The notes: generated by a model from the letters alone, not told the origin. Positions 1 through 8,918 are shown, counted from the stretch's first letter. The stretch is DNA of 36,524 nt from Pseudomarimonas salicorniae (GCF_023156535.1 NZ_JALNMH010000021.1:1-36524); one strand, 5' to 3'. Program-made: numbers and translations.

Positions 1-90
1 CACACGGTCGAACGCCCGAACAGCAACCGCCACGCCAGACATCAGGAAAGCAAAGAAGCAAGCAACCAGAGGTTGACAGTGGACGGCACA

Positions 91-187
91 TAGAAGGAGC
101 GCACATGGGCGCGACCGCGGCGTGACGTGTTCTCCACAGACCGCGGTCAGAGCGAACCTCCGCGGTCGCGGCCATGTCCGCTCCTAC
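91..187. repeat. REPIN-like inverted repeat
   Basis: Two REP-type arms face each other. The right arm, read on the minus strand, starts GTAGGAGCGGACATGG and continues into CGCGACCGCGG. The left arm, read on the plus strand, has AGGAGCGCACATGG followed by the same CGCGACCGCGG, so the arms differ at only a few positions. The GTAG head, short palindrome and inverted pairing fit the REP/REPIN architecture. Bases 1-90 hold no gene I can defend; they may be the edge of a neighbouring gene. A CTCTTCGCGCCC end motif near 222-233 resembles the right end of the composite elements at 9.2 and 21.0 kb. Confidence 0.7.
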
Positions 188-254
188 GAAGAGCCCGCCC
201 GATCGGGGTCGGTGGCGAACGTCCTCTTCGCGCCCGAAGCGGACACTCCGGAGC

Positions 255-1574
255 CTACGCCGCTTCGGCAAACGCTTCCCGGGTGAGGTTCAGGGGCTCG
301 GCCTCGGTGCAGACGACATCGTCCTCGATGCGGATGCCGCCGAACGGCAACAGGGCCTCGATGGCCTGCCAGTTCACCGCCCGGCTATGCGGGCCGCTGC
401 GCAGGCGGTCGAGCAGGGAGGGGATGAAGTACAGGCCGGGCTCGATGGTCACCGCCATGCCGGGGCCGAGGGTGCGGGTCAGGCGCAGGAAAGGGTGGCC
501 TTCGGGGCGCTCGCGGCGGGTGCCCTCCTCGTCGATCTGCAGCCCGGCAACATCGTGTACCTGCAAGCCGATCAGGTGGCCGACTCCGTGCGGGAAGAAT
601 GTCGCCGAAACGCCCTGTTCAAGCTGCGACTCGGGGTCCATGTCTACGATGCCGGCATCGCGCAACAGGCCGGCCAGGCGGCGGTGGGTATCGAGGTGGA
701 TGGCGGCGTAGTCGGCGCCGTCGCGCACCTGGTCGCAGAGGGCGCGCTGGATGACGTCGACGGCCCCGATCAGATCGGCGAATCTGCCCGACGCACGGGC
801 GTAGCTGCGGGTGATGTCGGCGGCGTAGCCGGCGTGGCTGGCGCCGGCATCGATCAGGAAGGAGCGCGATTCGGCCGGCACCTCGGCCTGCTGATGCTGG
901 TAGTGGAGTACCGCGGCATGCCGGTTCAGGGCAACGATGCTGCCGTAGGGCAGGTCGAGGTCGCCGTGCCCGGTGGCGACGAGATAGGCGCGATGGATGT
1001 CGCGCTCGCTCAGGCCCTCGCGGAACGCCGCCTCGGCGGCGCGATGGCCTCGCACCGCGCGCCGCGAGGCCTCGCGCATGCAGGCGATCTCGTAGCCGCT
1101 CTTGTAGCCGCGGTGGAAATGCAGGTAATTGACCAGAGCTTCCGGGTTGTTCGGCTGCAGGCCTTCGAGCGCTGCATCGGCCTCGCCGAGAATGGCGAGC
1201 CGGCCGCTTGCCGGACGCAGGCACATGGCCTCCGCCGGCGAGCGGATCACCTCGACATCGAAATGCTCGGCCCAGTAGCCCCCGGGCGCCTCCGGTGGCA
1301 GGTGCCAGAAATCGTCCGGCTGCAGGTAGGCCAGTCGCGGGCGCTGGCCAGGGCTGATCCGCAGCCAGCATCCGGGGTGGTGATCGAGCGGCAGCCAGGC
1401 CTTGAAGTGCGGATTGGCGGCGAAGGGATAAGGGCGGTCGTCGAGGAAGTGGTACTTCTCGACGCCCGAGGCGATCAGCAGATGGTCGTGGCCGGAGCGC
1501 GCCAGGGCGGCCTCGCAGCGCTGCTGCAGTCGGGCGACGTGATCGGCGTAGAGGTCGGCGGGCGAGGCGGTCAT
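255..1574 (-). CDS. pepQ: Xaa-Pro dipeptidase PepQ
   Basis: Cytoplasmic metalloprolidase that cleaves dipeptides with C-terminal proline. The 439 residues match the roughly 440 of the gammaproteobacterial PepQ family. The pita-bread (M24) metal ligands are in order: an aspartate pair in FLIDAGASHAGYAADITRSY, a histidine in FFPHGVGHLIG, and glutamates in TIEPGLYF and GGIRIEDDV. The N-terminal part holds the PepQ-type aminopeptidase P-like domain (SGVEKYHFLDDRPYPF). I start at the ATG at 1574 (MTASPADLYADH); the open frame continues upstream but reads low-complexity sequence antisense to the neighbouring gene. No strong ribosome site is visible. The gene lies 61 bases downstream of the apbE-like gene on the same strand and is probably the last gene of that operon. 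Confidence 0.93.
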   Translation of the reverse strand: MTASPADLYADHVARLQQRCEAALARSGHDHLLIASGVEKYHFLDDRPYPFAANPHFKAWLPLDHHPGCWLRISPGQRPRLAYLQPDDFWHLPPEAPGGYWAEHFDVEVIRSPAEAMCLRPASGRLAILGEADAALEGLQPNNPEALVNYLHFHRGYKSGYEIACMREASRRAVRGHRAAEAAFREGLSERDIHRAYLVATGHGDLDLPYGSIVALNRHAAVLHYQHQQAEVPAESRSFLIDAGASHAGYAADITRSYARASGRFADLIGAVDVIQRALCDQVRDGADYAAIHLDTHRRLAGLLRDAGIVDMDPESQLEQGVSATFFPHGVGHLIGLQVHDVAGLQIDEEGTRRERPEGHPFLRLTRTLGPGMAVTIEPGLYFIPSLLDRLRSGPHSRAVNWQAIEALLPFGGIRIEDDVVCTEAEPLNLTREAFAEAA

Positions 1575-1635
1575 GGCGGGTTCCGGTGCGGTCGGCAATC
1601 CGCCATTCTGCCAAAGCCGAGCGTTCGATCCGCTT

Positions 1636-2718
1636 TCAGCGGCAACCTGCGCCGGCATCCAGCGGCTGGCCGAGCGGCACCACCTCGCGCTGCAGGCGGA
1701 TGCGCGCCTGCATGCCGCGGGTGATAAGGAGCTCGTTCTGGTCGGTGAGCAGCAGGGCGCAGCCGATCCCGAGGTCCTGCAGGAGCTCGGCAAAGCGCGC
1801 CGGTCCGGCGATCATCAGCACCGTGGACAGGGCATCGGCGGCCACCGGGTCGCGGGCCAGGACCACGGCAAGGGCCGTTCCGGTGGCCGGGCGGGCGGTG
1901 CGCGGGTCGATGATGTGCGGCCAGCGTGCACCGTCGGGGGCGACCCGGAAGCGGGCGTAGTTGCCCGAGGTGAACAGGCCCTCGCCATCGCGAAGCTCCA
2001 GTTCGGCAAACACCGCCTGACCGCCGGCGATCGGGTCTTCGATGCCGACCCGCCAGGCCCGGTGGCCACGCTGGCCCATGGCCAGCATGTCGCCGCCAAG
2101 GGTCAGCAGGGCGTTCTCGATACCGTGCTCACGGAGGATGCCGGCGGCAATCTCCATCGCCGCGCCCTCGCCCACGGCGCCGAAATCGAGCTGTACCGCG
2201 GTCCCGCCTGTAGGCCTCAGATGGCCCTCCTCGACGCGCAGGTCGAGCAGACTCGGCCGCATGGCCAGCCAGGCATCGAGCAGGGCGGCATCGGGCGCCG
2301 GGCTGCGGATAGGGTACTCATCCGTGTGGAAGCCCCAAAGCTGGATCAGGCCGCCGATGCCGGGGTCGAAGAGCCGCCCGGTCTTGCGCACCAGCGGGCG
2401 CGATCGCTCGACCAGCTCGATGACCGAGGGCGGCGCCTCGACGCGCTCGCCGCGAGCCAGGGCCTCGTTGATCCTGACCAGGTCGCTCGGCTGCCAGGCG
2501 TGCCATTCACCGGTCAGCCTGAGCATGGCCGCCGAAGCGGCAGCGATGGCCTCGCGTGCGCGGCCCGGCGGCGCGCCGGCGATATCCAGGCTGGCTTCGG
2601 TGCCCCATACCAGCAGCCGCTCCCGGACCACCTCGGCGTCCCGGCTGCAGGCCAGCAGGCCGGCGCCGAGCAGCAGCACAGCCGCCGCCCGCGTCAACCC
2701 CCGGCGCGCCTCAGGCAA
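1636..2718 (-). CDS. apbE: FAD:protein FMN transferase (ApbE family lipoprotein)
   Basis: ApbE enzymes covalently attach FMN from FAD to threonine residues of partner flavoproteins such as Na+-NQR or RNF subunits; they usually act as periplasmic lipoproteins. Here a short basic N-terminus and hydrophobic stretch lead to a lipobox (GAGLLACS). The family core follows: a GTEASLDI-like start, DFGAVGEGAAMEIAA, LTLGGDMLAMGQ, and HIIDPRTARPATG, which carries the conserved substrate and metal-binding region. About 360 residues, normal for the family. The start is uncertain: TTG at 2718, preceded by AGGCGGGG, gives a good lipoprotein signal and overlaps the stop of the PilZ gene by 8 bases; a TTG at 2697 is the alternative. 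No flavoprotein target is encoded nearby. Confidence 0.87.
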   Translation of the reverse strand: MPEARRGLTRAAAVLLLGAGLLACSRDAEVVRERLLVWGTEASLDIAGAPPGRAREAIAAASAAMLRLTGEWHAWQPSDLVRINEALARGERVEAPPSVIELVERSRPLVRKTGRLFDPGIGGLIQLWGFHTDEYPIRSPAPDAALLDAWLAMRPSLLDLRVEEGHLRPTGGTAVQLDFGAVGEGAAMEIAAGILREHGIENALLTLGGDMLAMGQRGHRAWRVGIEDPIAGGQAVFAELELRDGEGLFTSGNYARFRVAPDGARWPHIIDPRTARPATGTALAVVLARDPVAADALSTVLMIAGPARFAELLQDLGIGCALLLTDQNELLITRGMQARIRLQREVVPLGQPLDAGAGCR

Positions 2719-3058
2719 AGGCCCCGCCTGGCTGGTTGACGAAGGTGCGCAGCATGTCGAGGTCATCCGGCGCCAGATCGATGAAGCGGAAGCCGTTCCA
2801 GAACGTGCCGGAAGAGGGACTGGCCTCGGACCAGAGCTGGTGGGCGCCGACGCTGAACTCGTGGCTTCCGCCCTTCGGAAGGCGCAGCGAGAAGTTAAGC
2901 TGGAACAGGGCGTCATCGACGCCTTCGCTGCGCGAGAACAGCAGCATGCCGGTCTCGGAGAGGTTGCCCATCCGGCCCATGACCTCGTCGGTCATGCTGT
3001 CGACCACCTGGACGACCTCGGATAGCTGGCGACGCTTGGCCCTGCGGAACTCGTTCAT
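2711..3058 (-). CDS. PilZ-domain protein, probable cyclic di-GMP effector
   Basis: A 115-residue single-domain PilZ protein. The two cyclic di-GMP contact motifs are visible: arginines in FRRAKRRQ at residues 4-11 (RxxxR) and NLSETG near residues 32-37 (the [D/N]xSxxG motif). Between and after them the alternating hydrophobic pattern fits the six-strand PilZ barrel. Its ATG overlaps the stop of the DUF1631 gene as ATGA, so the two are translationally coupled, and its 3' end overlaps the start of the apbE-like gene. The tight coupling suggests it works with the DUF1631 protein, perhaps giving that protein cyclic di-GMP responsiveness; this is inference. Confidence 0.88.
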   Translation of the reverse strand: MNEFRRAKRRQLSEVVQVVDSMTDEVMGRMGNLSETGMLLFSRSEGVDDALFQLNFSLRLPKGGSHEFSVGAHQLWSEASPSSGTFWNGFRFIDLAPDDLDMLRTFVNQPGGAFA

Positions 3059-5628
3059 GCACTCACCTGCGCCGGGCGCAGGCCACCTTCGCCGCCACGG
3101 CCACTGAAGGTCTTGAGGGCGCCGACGATGGCCTTCCAGGCGCGGTCGACGATCGAGGTGTTGGCATCGGCCATCAGGCGGATGCGCCCGGCGACCATCT
3201 CGCGGGCGAGGAAACTGAGATTGAACTCGCCGACGCGCTGGCCACGGTGGTTCACGAACAGGGCGTGGCCGGTCATCGGGCTGTACCAGGACAGGCGTCG
3301 GCGGGTGGCGCCGCCGGCTTCGTCCATGAATTCGAACCAGGTGCCGAAGGGCAGCCGCTTGATCTTCTGGTATTCGGCCTGCTCGCTGGCACTCAGCTTG
3401 CTGGGGTCGTCACGCTCACCCTCGGCATCGGACCCGAAGCGCGGGCGCTGCTTGAGCTTGAGGCTGAGTTCGGTGCGGCTGGCGGCGTCGTCGGCTTCTT
3501 CCTCCGGCGCCTGCGAGGTCAGGCGGTTGCTGACCGCCTGGGCGTCGTCGGCGTGGTAGCCGACCTGCAGCAGACCCTCCTCGATCTCGCCGCGCAGCGA
3601 TTGCACTTCCTCCTCCGGGACCGCCGGCGCGGCAGCGGGCGACTCGGCGCGCTTCTCGGCGGCCTCGATCAGCCGCTCGGCCACGCCGATCTGGTGCTTG
3701 ACCTCTTCCGACTCGGGGCCATGGCGCAGCATGCTCAGCGCGAGGACGTCGCTCCAGCTCTGGTTGAGCAGGCTGGTGGCAAAGCGGGGCACGCGGCGCC
3801 CCTCGGTGAGCCGCCCGACCGCCTCACTGGCCTGCAGCCGCGCCATCTCGAGCTTTTCCTTGCCGCGCGCGGCTTCCACATGTCGCCGCTCGGCGACCTC
3901 GGCGCGCTTGACCTGGACCTGCAGATGCTGGCGAACGTCGTCGAGCAGTTCCTGCAACAGCCCGACGTCGCCCTTGAACTCGCCGACCACGCGATCTACC
4001 ACGCTGCGCATGCGGCCGAGCATGGCCTGGTCGGCGGGGTCATCGGAACTGAACCAGTCGGCCGTCTCGGTGACGGCATTCAGCAGCTGCCGCGCCGGAT
4101 GGTCGGTGTCATTGAAGAACGCCTTGTCCTCCAGCGCCACGCGCAGCAGCGGCACCTGCAGCTTGGTCAGCAGGCCGGCGGCCGGCGACTGCGGGCGCAG
4201 ATCACGGACCAGATGGTCGAGCAGCATGCCGACCAGCTCGATGGTGTCGTTGTACTCCGGGGGGAGACCGACCGCCGAACCATCCGGCTGCGTGCTGCGC
4301 AATGCGTTGAGCACATCCTGCTTGAGGTGGGCGACGCTGCGTGGCTGGGCCTTGCCGTCCTTGATGACCGGCGCGGCGTTGGTCTGCTGCAGGCGGTCCA
4401 GAACCTGGTGCACGGACTCGGGTGAGGCGACCGCCGAGGGCTCGACCGGCTGGCTGCGACCGAAGCGCCCGCTCAGCTTTCCGACCAGGGAGCGCCGGTT
4501 GGAGAGCAGGTGGCGCAGGGTGTCGTAGAGGACCTGGTCGCCGTCCCCGTCTTCTTCGCCGGAATCTTCGCCCGCGGCCGCGTCAGCGGCGGCAGAGGCC
4601 GGCTGCGAGGGCATGCCCGGCCAGCGTGGCCCTTCGCTCATGCCGGCGAAGGGGGCGCCCCAACCGTTGCCCGCCGCGGTCGGCGCATGGGCCGACGCGG
4701 ACGCGGGTCGCGCGGCGCCGTTCGCGCGGGCCGCGACGCCTGGCGCCGGACCCGGAACCGCAGTGCCGGGGCCGGGGCCGGCAACGCCGCCCATCGCCGG
4801 AGCCGGCTCCTCGACGCCCGCCTCAGGCCCGGCAGGCTCGGCGGCCGCCCCCGCGTCCATCGCCGGGGCCGGCTTGCCCTGTGCCTGGGCAGTCGGCTTT
4901 GCCCGGTAGGGCACGTAGGTCAGATGGGGCAGGATGCCTTTCGAGGCCAGCCAGGTGTTGAGCTTCTCGAACAGGGTCGAACTGAGCGCGGTGAGCTGCT
5001 TGTCGAACTGCCGCAGCAGCAGCATCCGGTGTTCATTGCCGAGGTCGAAACACAGGGCCGCGTCGGCCACCATGCGGCAGAGCTGGGCCGGACCGATCGG
5101 CAGGTGCTGGGCATCGAAGCCCGGCTTGCGGGCCAGGACGCCAAAGCGCTGTCCGAGCAGGAACAGCGACAGGCCGGCACGCATCTCCGCGTGTCCGGCG
5201 ATCTCGGTGAGTACGGAGCGCTCGTCGACCTCGCTGGTCTCGACCAGGGAAAGCCCGCCCGAGCCCGGCGACCCCGCAGCCTTCGATGTCGATGCCGCCT
5301 CGCCCGAGTCCGGGTCGCGCAGCCCGGCCAGCGCGGACTCGAGCCGCTGGCGGAAGCGCGGCAGGAACTGCTCACCGCCCTCACGCACGTGCCGGAGCGC
5401 CTGCATGTGCTGGGTCTGGGTGGCCGGGTTGCGGGCCTGCTCGGCGAGCACGAAGAGCTGGGCCTCGAACTCGGAGAGCGAGTTGAGGACGGCCCGCTCA
5501 AGCTCGGCGGAGAGCTGGCGGAAAGCCCCTTCGGCCAGCGCGTGAACCTTCGGCGGCAAGCTTCGTGTAACGAAGCTGGCCAGCTTCTTGCCGTTCGCGG
5601 AGGGCGCTGGTGGGGTGACGCCAGCCAT
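3055..5628 (-). CDS. DUF1631 family protein
   Basis: An 857-residue cytoplasmic protein that I match to the uncharacterised DUF1631 family of Gammaproteobacteria. No enzyme motif is visible. Residues about 1-235 are helical. A Pro/Ala/Gly-rich low-complexity linker spans about 235-360. The conserved helical body covers about 360-700. The C-terminal part (about 740-850) is mixed and contains GTWFEFMDEAGGATRRRLSWYS and a HALFVNHRGQRVGEF stretch; this type of tail resembles a beta-barrel regulatory domain but lacks clear PilZ ligands. The ATG at 5628 lies just downstream of a plausible promoter, with AGG eight bases upstream. First gene of the operon DUF1631 > PilZ > apbE > pepQ. The role is unknown; the PilZ partner hints at cyclic di-GMP control. 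Confidence 0.85.
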   Translation of the reverse strand: MAGVTPPAPSANGKKLASFVTRSLPPKVHALAEGAFRQLSAELERAVLNSLSEFEAQLFVLAEQARNPATQTQHMQALRHVREGGEQFLPRFRQRLESALAGLRDPDSGEAASTSKAAGSPGSGGLSLVETSEVDERSVLTEIAGHAEMRAGLSLFLLGQRFGVLARKPGFDAQHLPIGPAQLCRMVADAALCFDLGNEHRMLLLRQFDKQLTALSSTLFEKLNTWLASKGILPHLTYVPYRAKPTAQAQGKPAPAMDAGAAAEPAGPEAGVEEPAPAMGGVAGPGPGTAVPGPAPGVAARANGAARPASASAHAPTAAGNGWGAPFAGMSEGPRWPGMPSQPASAAADAAAGEDSGEEDGDGDQVLYDTLRHLLSNRRSLVGKLSGRFGRSQPVEPSAVASPESVHQVLDRLQQTNAAPVIKDGKAQPRSVAHLKQDVLNALRSTQPDGSAVGLPPEYNDTIELVGMLLDHLVRDLRPQSPAAGLLTKLQVPLLRVALEDKAFFNDTDHPARQLLNAVTETADWFSSDDPADQAMLGRMRSVVDRVVGEFKGDVGLLQELLDDVRQHLQVQVKRAEVAERRHVEAARGKEKLEMARLQASEAVGRLTEGRRVPRFATSLLNQSWSDVLALSMLRHGPESEEVKHQIGVAERLIEAAEKRAESPAAAPAVPEEEVQSLRGEIEEGLLQVGYHADDAQAVSNRLTSQAPEEEADDAASRTELSLKLKQRPRFGSDAEGERDDPSKLSASEQAEYQKIKRLPFGTWFEFMDEAGGATRRRLSWYSPMTGHALFVNHRGQRVGEFNLSFLAREMVAGRIRLMADANTSIVDRAWKAIVGALKTFSGRGGEGGLRPAQVSA

Positions 5629-5655
5629 GGGAGGCCTAGAGTAGGTCGTGACCTC

Positions 5656-5698
5656 ATTCTATGCCCCCCGGCCCGGGACTGACTAGGGAAATGCCCTA
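5656..5698 (-). promoter_or_regulatory. Candidate promoter and palindromic operator of the DUF1631 operon
   Basis: Read on the minus strand, a -10 box TAGAAT lies at 5661-5656, giving a short leader before the ATG at 5628. No good -35 box is present. Instead, a 15-base palindrome TAGGG-AAATG-CCCTA (5684-5698) sits where an activator would overlap the -35 region. The spacing suits an activator-dependent sigma70 promoter; the binding protein is not known. Confidence 0.4.
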
Positions 5699-5745
5699 TT
5701 CACGTGTCCCTCTTCACACCATACAGACAGTTGCCACGAAGCAGC

Positions 5746-5780
5746 TGACCTCCAGCGTCCGTAGCGGACGCTGGAGGTCA
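5746..5780 (-). terminator. Strong stem-loop after btuB
   Basis: A perfect 16-bp stem (TGACCTCCAGCGTCCG against its complement) with a three-base loop TAG begins 8 bases after the btuB stop codon. No T-run follows on either strand, so it may stabilise the mRNA 3' end or act together with Rho rather than be a classical intrinsic terminator. Confidence 0.6.
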
Positions 5781-5787
5781 CGCCGGC

Positions 5788-7587
5788 CTATTGCCCGGCG
5801 TTCCAGCGCAGCTGCAGCAGACTGGCCGTACCCGCGGCATTGAAACCTCGCGCCAGCTCATAGTCACGATCGAACAGGTTGTCGACCCGCAGCGAGAGCG
5901 ACCAGCGCTCGGCCAACGGCCGCTCGATGCTCAGCCCGACCAGCCCGTAGCCCGGCAGCTCGCCGCCGAAATCCGGGCGTGGTGCCGCGGCGTGCAGATC
6001 AGCCTGCAGCCACCATTCGCCGAAGCGACGCGCCAGCTCAAGGTTGGCCTTGCGCGGAGCCCGACGCAGCAGGTCGCTGCCGGTGATCTCGTTGCGCGCC
6101 TGTTGCCAGCCGAGGTTGCCGCCCAGCCGCCAGTCCGAATGCTCGCGACGCCAGCTGAGCTCGGCACCGCGCAGCCGGGCACGACCCACATTGATCGCGG
6201 CGAAGGTGCTGCCACCGGAGAAGTCGACCAGGTCACGCACCCGGGTGTCGTACACCTGCAGGTCCATCGACCAGGGCGAGGCGCTGTAGCCAAGCGCCAG
6301 CTCGGCGGTGCGCGAACGCTCCGGATCCAGGTCCGGATTGCCGGCGAACAGGCCACCGAAGCCGGGCGAAAACAGTTCGTTGAGGGTCGGCGCACGGAAA
6401 CCCTGTCCCAGGTTGCCGCGCAGCTGCCAGGCCTCCGTCAGCTCGAAGCCGAGCGCGGCCTGCGCCGAAGCGCGTCCGCCGAAACCGTCGTAGTCGTCAT
6501 GGCGCGCGGCCAGCTCCCAGCTCAGTCGCGGCGCAGCGCCGCGCCAGGCGATGAAGCCGGCACGATGTTCGCGAACGCCGGCGTACTTGTCGGAGCCGGA
6601 AAAGGTGTCGATGGACGCACCATCGTCCTCGACCCAGGACAGCCCCCACAACACAGTGTTTCGCCCTTGGGCGTAGGCAAGATGCTGCCAGTCGAGCTGC
6701 CGCCGGCGGGTTTCGAATCGGGAGAAGAAGGCCGGCGTGTCATAGACATTCTCAGCCTGGCTGGCGCGCAGGCTCCAGCCCTCCTGATCGGCGCTGGACA
6801 GACCCAGCGCCAGCTGGCTGTTGCGCAGGTCGGAAACGCCGCGGTCGAACTCCAGTTCGCCCTCGGCATGGTTGGCCTGGGCGTCGAACAGCACGCCGCC
6901 CAGCGGCAGCTCGACGTCCACGACGGCGTTCTGCTGCTCGAAGCCATCCTTGTCCGGGTCGAACGAGAAGCCGCGCGGATTCTGCGAATTGAATCCTCCG
7001 GTATCCACCGCACCGACGCGAACGCCGATTCGGCCCTCGCCCAGTGCCCAGCCGGCGCCAGCCGCGGCACGCCAGGTGTCGTGGTTGCCAATGCCGACGG
7101 TGGCGTCGAAGTTCTGCTGGCGACGGGTGAAGATCTGGATCACCCCGCCGATGGCATCCGACCCGTACAGCGCCGCCCGCGGCCCGCGGACGATCTCGAT
7201 ACGCTCGATCTGCTCCAGCGGCAGCTGCTCGAAGGCATAGGTGCCGGCGGTGGAGGAAGAGACGCGGACGCCGTCGACCAGCACCAGGACCTGGTTCGAG
7301 TTGGCGCCGCGCATGAACACCGCGGTCTGCGCGCCGAGCCCTCCGGTGCGGACCACGTCGAGGCCGGCCTCGGCACGCAGCAGGTCGACCAGATCGAGCG
7401 CGCCGTAGGCCTCGATCCGCGCGCGGTCGATGACCGATACGCTGGACAGGGTCTCGTCGATGGCCAGCTGCAGCCGGTTGGCGGTGACCACGACGGTGGG
7501 TTCGCTGCGCAGCGGCGATTGGGCCTGGACGGCCGCGGACGCAGCCAGCAGGGCGACCGCCCCGGAGCGGAAGATCGATGAATTCAC
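5788..7587 (-). CDS. btuB: TonB-dependent vitamin B12 receptor BtuB
   Basis: Outer-membrane 22-strand barrel that imports cobalamin with energy from TonB. A signal peptide (VNSSIFRSGAVALLAASAAV, cut near AQA) is followed by a TonB box-like PTVVVTANR. The plug domain then has AVFMRGANSNQVLVLVDGVR, EQIERIEIVRGPRAALYGSD and AIGGVIQIFTR. The barrel carries the TonB-receptor signature GFRAPTLNELF and ends in FDRDYELARGFN...LLQLRWNAGQ; the last residue is not the usual Phe. The start is the GTG at 7587, eight bases after AAAGGAGG, giving 599 residues; an upstream in-frame ATG at 7614 is less likely. Substrate assignment is strongly supported by the cobalamin riboswitch in its leader. It is transcribed alone, from a promoter next to the ubiA stop. 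Confidence 0.94.
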   Translation of the reverse strand: MNSSIFRSGAVALLAASAAVQAQSPLRSEPTVVVTANRLQLAIDETLSSVSVIDRARIEAYGALDLVDLLRAEAGLDVVRTGGLGAQTAVFMRGANSNQVLVLVDGVRVSSSTAGTYAFEQLPLEQIERIEIVRGPRAALYGSDAIGGVIQIFTRRQQNFDATVGIGNHDTWRAAAGAGWALGEGRIGVRVGAVDTGGFNSQNPRGFSFDPDKDGFEQQNAVVDVELPLGGVLFDAQANHAEGELEFDRGVSDLRNSQLALGLSSADQEGWSLRASQAENVYDTPAFFSRFETRRRQLDWQHLAYAQGRNTVLWGLSWVEDDGASIDTFSGSDKYAGVREHRAGFIAWRGAAPRLSWELAARHDDYDGFGGRASAQAALGFELTEAWQLRGNLGQGFRAPTLNELFSPGFGGLFAGNPDLDPERSRTAELALGYSASPWSMDLQVYDTRVRDLVDFSGGSTFAAINVGRARLRGAELSWRREHSDWRLGGNLGWQQARNEITGSDLLRRAPRKANLELARRFGEWWLQADLHAAAPRPDFGGELPGYGLVGLSIERPLAERWSLSLRVDNLFDRDYELARGFNAAGTASLLQLRWNAGQ

Positions 7588-7734
7588 GTGTATTGCCTCC
7601 TTTGTAACGCACACCCGCGGATGGACGCGCGCGGGAGGGAGGCGGCGAGGCGATGAGCGGACGCATGGAACGCGGCGCGATCACTCCGCACCGTTGCCCA
7701 CCGCAACGCGCAGCTGCGCGACGACATGTCGCGC

Positions 7735-7886
7735 GCCCTGGGCCGGTCTCCGGACTTGCAGGGCGGGCAAAACCCGATGTCCTCCGCCTTCCCGGCCCAA
7801 GGCCAGTGGCAAATGGAAGGACTACACCTGCTTACCGTTGCGGGGGCAGTGCCGGACTTGCACCGGCTTCCCGAGCACCCGGGGCG
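7735..7886 (-). ncRNA. Cobalamin riboswitch controlling btuB
   Basis: On the minus strand the core reads GCCGGTGCAAGTCCGGCACT followed by GCCCCCGCAACGGTAA (7867-7830), the invariant cobalamin aptamer junction. The B12 box AAGTCCGGAGACCGGCC lies at 7757-7741. The 5' edge is set by the predicted transcription start near 7886 and the 3' edge by the closing helix. Downstream, a C-rich CCTCCCTCC at about 7641-7633 could pair with the btuB ribosome site AAAGGAGG (7603-7596), which suggests translational shut-off when cobalamin is bound. Confidence 0.95.
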
Positions 7887-7892
7887 GCGCGC

Positions 7893-7921
7893 AGTGTAGG
7901 GACGGTGAAGGCTGGCGGCAA
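7893..7921 (-). promoter_or_regulatory. Promoter of the btuB leader
   Basis: Minus-strand -35 TTGCCG (7921-7916) and -10 TACACT (7898-7893) are separated by 17 bases, close to the sigma70 consensus. The -35 box lies five bases after the ubiA stop codon, so btuB has its own start and the RNA begins directly at the riboswitch. Confidence 0.6.
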
Positions 7922-7925
7922 GCGA

Positions 7926-8867
7926 TCAGCGCAGGGCGAACCCGCTGGCGATGCCGAGGAAGACCAGCATGCCGACCCAGTTGTTCTGCAGGAAGGCCGC
8001 GAAACAGGCCTCGCGGCGGCGGCTGCGTGCGGTCCAGAACTGCCGCGCCACCAGCAGGGCGACACCGAGCAGCGACCACCAGTACGCATCGCCGAGGCTC
8101 GCGCGCTGGCCGATCAGCAGCAGGCCGAAGCCGAAAGCGGCGTAGAGCACGCCCTGGGCGACCAGGTCCATCTCACCGAACAGGATAGCCGTGGAGCGCG
8201 CGCCCATGCGGATATCGTCATCGCGGTCGACCATGGCGTACCAGGTGTCGTAGGCCGTGGTCCAGACCACGTTGGTGGCAAAGGCCAGCCAGGCCAGGGT
8301 CGGCACCTCGCCGAGCACCGCGGCAAAGGCCATCGGGATCGACCAGCCGAAGGCGACGCCGAGATAGACCTGGGGAAACCATGTGTAGCGCTTGAGGTAG
8401 GGATAGCTGGCCGCCAGCGCCACGCCGGCGACGCTGAGCAGGATGGTCAGCCGGTTGGTGAAGAGGACCAGGATGAAGGCCACCAGGCAGAGCACGGCGA
8501 ACACGGCCAGGGCCTCGCGCCCACCGACCTCGCCGGTGGCCAATGGCCGCTGGCGGGTGCGCTCGACATGCGGATCGAGCCAGCGGTCGGCGTAGTCGTT
8601 GATCACGCAGCCGGCCGAGCGCATCAGCCAGACGCCGAGGGAGAAGATGAGAAGCAGGTGCCAGGGCGGCAGCCCCTCGGCGGCCAGCCACAGCCCCCAC
8701 CAGGTAGGCCAGAGCAGCAACAGCCAGCCGATTGGCCGGTCGCCCCGGACCAGCTTCCAATAGTGCGGCCAGCGTTCGCGCAGCGACCAGGCGCCGGCCT
8801 GCGAACCCGCCGGCCGAGCCGCCGAGGGCGCCTTGACCGACGCCGGCCTGGAAGGTTTCTTGGGCAT
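7926..8867 (-). CDS. ubiA: 4-hydroxybenzoate octaprenyltransferase UbiA
   Basis: Inner-membrane prenyltransferase that joins the polyprenyl tail to 4-hydroxybenzoate in ubiquinone synthesis. Both Mg2+/pyrophosphate motifs are present: [20 protein letters not shown] and [14 protein letters not shown]. About eight hydrophobic helices follow the family pattern, including the first helix near [17 protein letters not shown] choose the ATG at 8867, giving 313 residues; the extra basic, Ala/Pro-rich N-terminus of about 25 residues is longer than in E. coli UbiA. The open frame continues upstream to 8942 into the repeat region, which is not coding-like. No other ubiquinone gene is adjacent. Confidence 0.94.
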   Translation of the reverse strand: MPKKPSRPASVKAPSAARPAGSQAGAWSLRERWPHYWKLVRGDRPIGWLLLLWPTWWGLWLAAEGLPPWHLLLIFSLGVWLMRSAGCVINDYADRWLDPHVERTRQRPLATGEVGGREALAVFAVLCLVAFILVLFTNRLTILLSVAGVALAASYPYLKRYTWFPQVYLGVAFGWSIPMAFAAVLGEVPTLAWLAFATNVVWTTAYDTWYAMVDRDDDIRMGARSTAILFGEMDLVAQGVLYAAFGFGLLLIGQRASLGDAYWWSLLGVALLVARQFWTARSRRREACFAAFLQNNWVGMLVFLGIASGFALR

Positions 8868-8918
8868 CGCGGAAGCGTAGCGGCAGCGCGAAGAGCGCCG
8901 CAAGCGAAGGGCAGGGAT

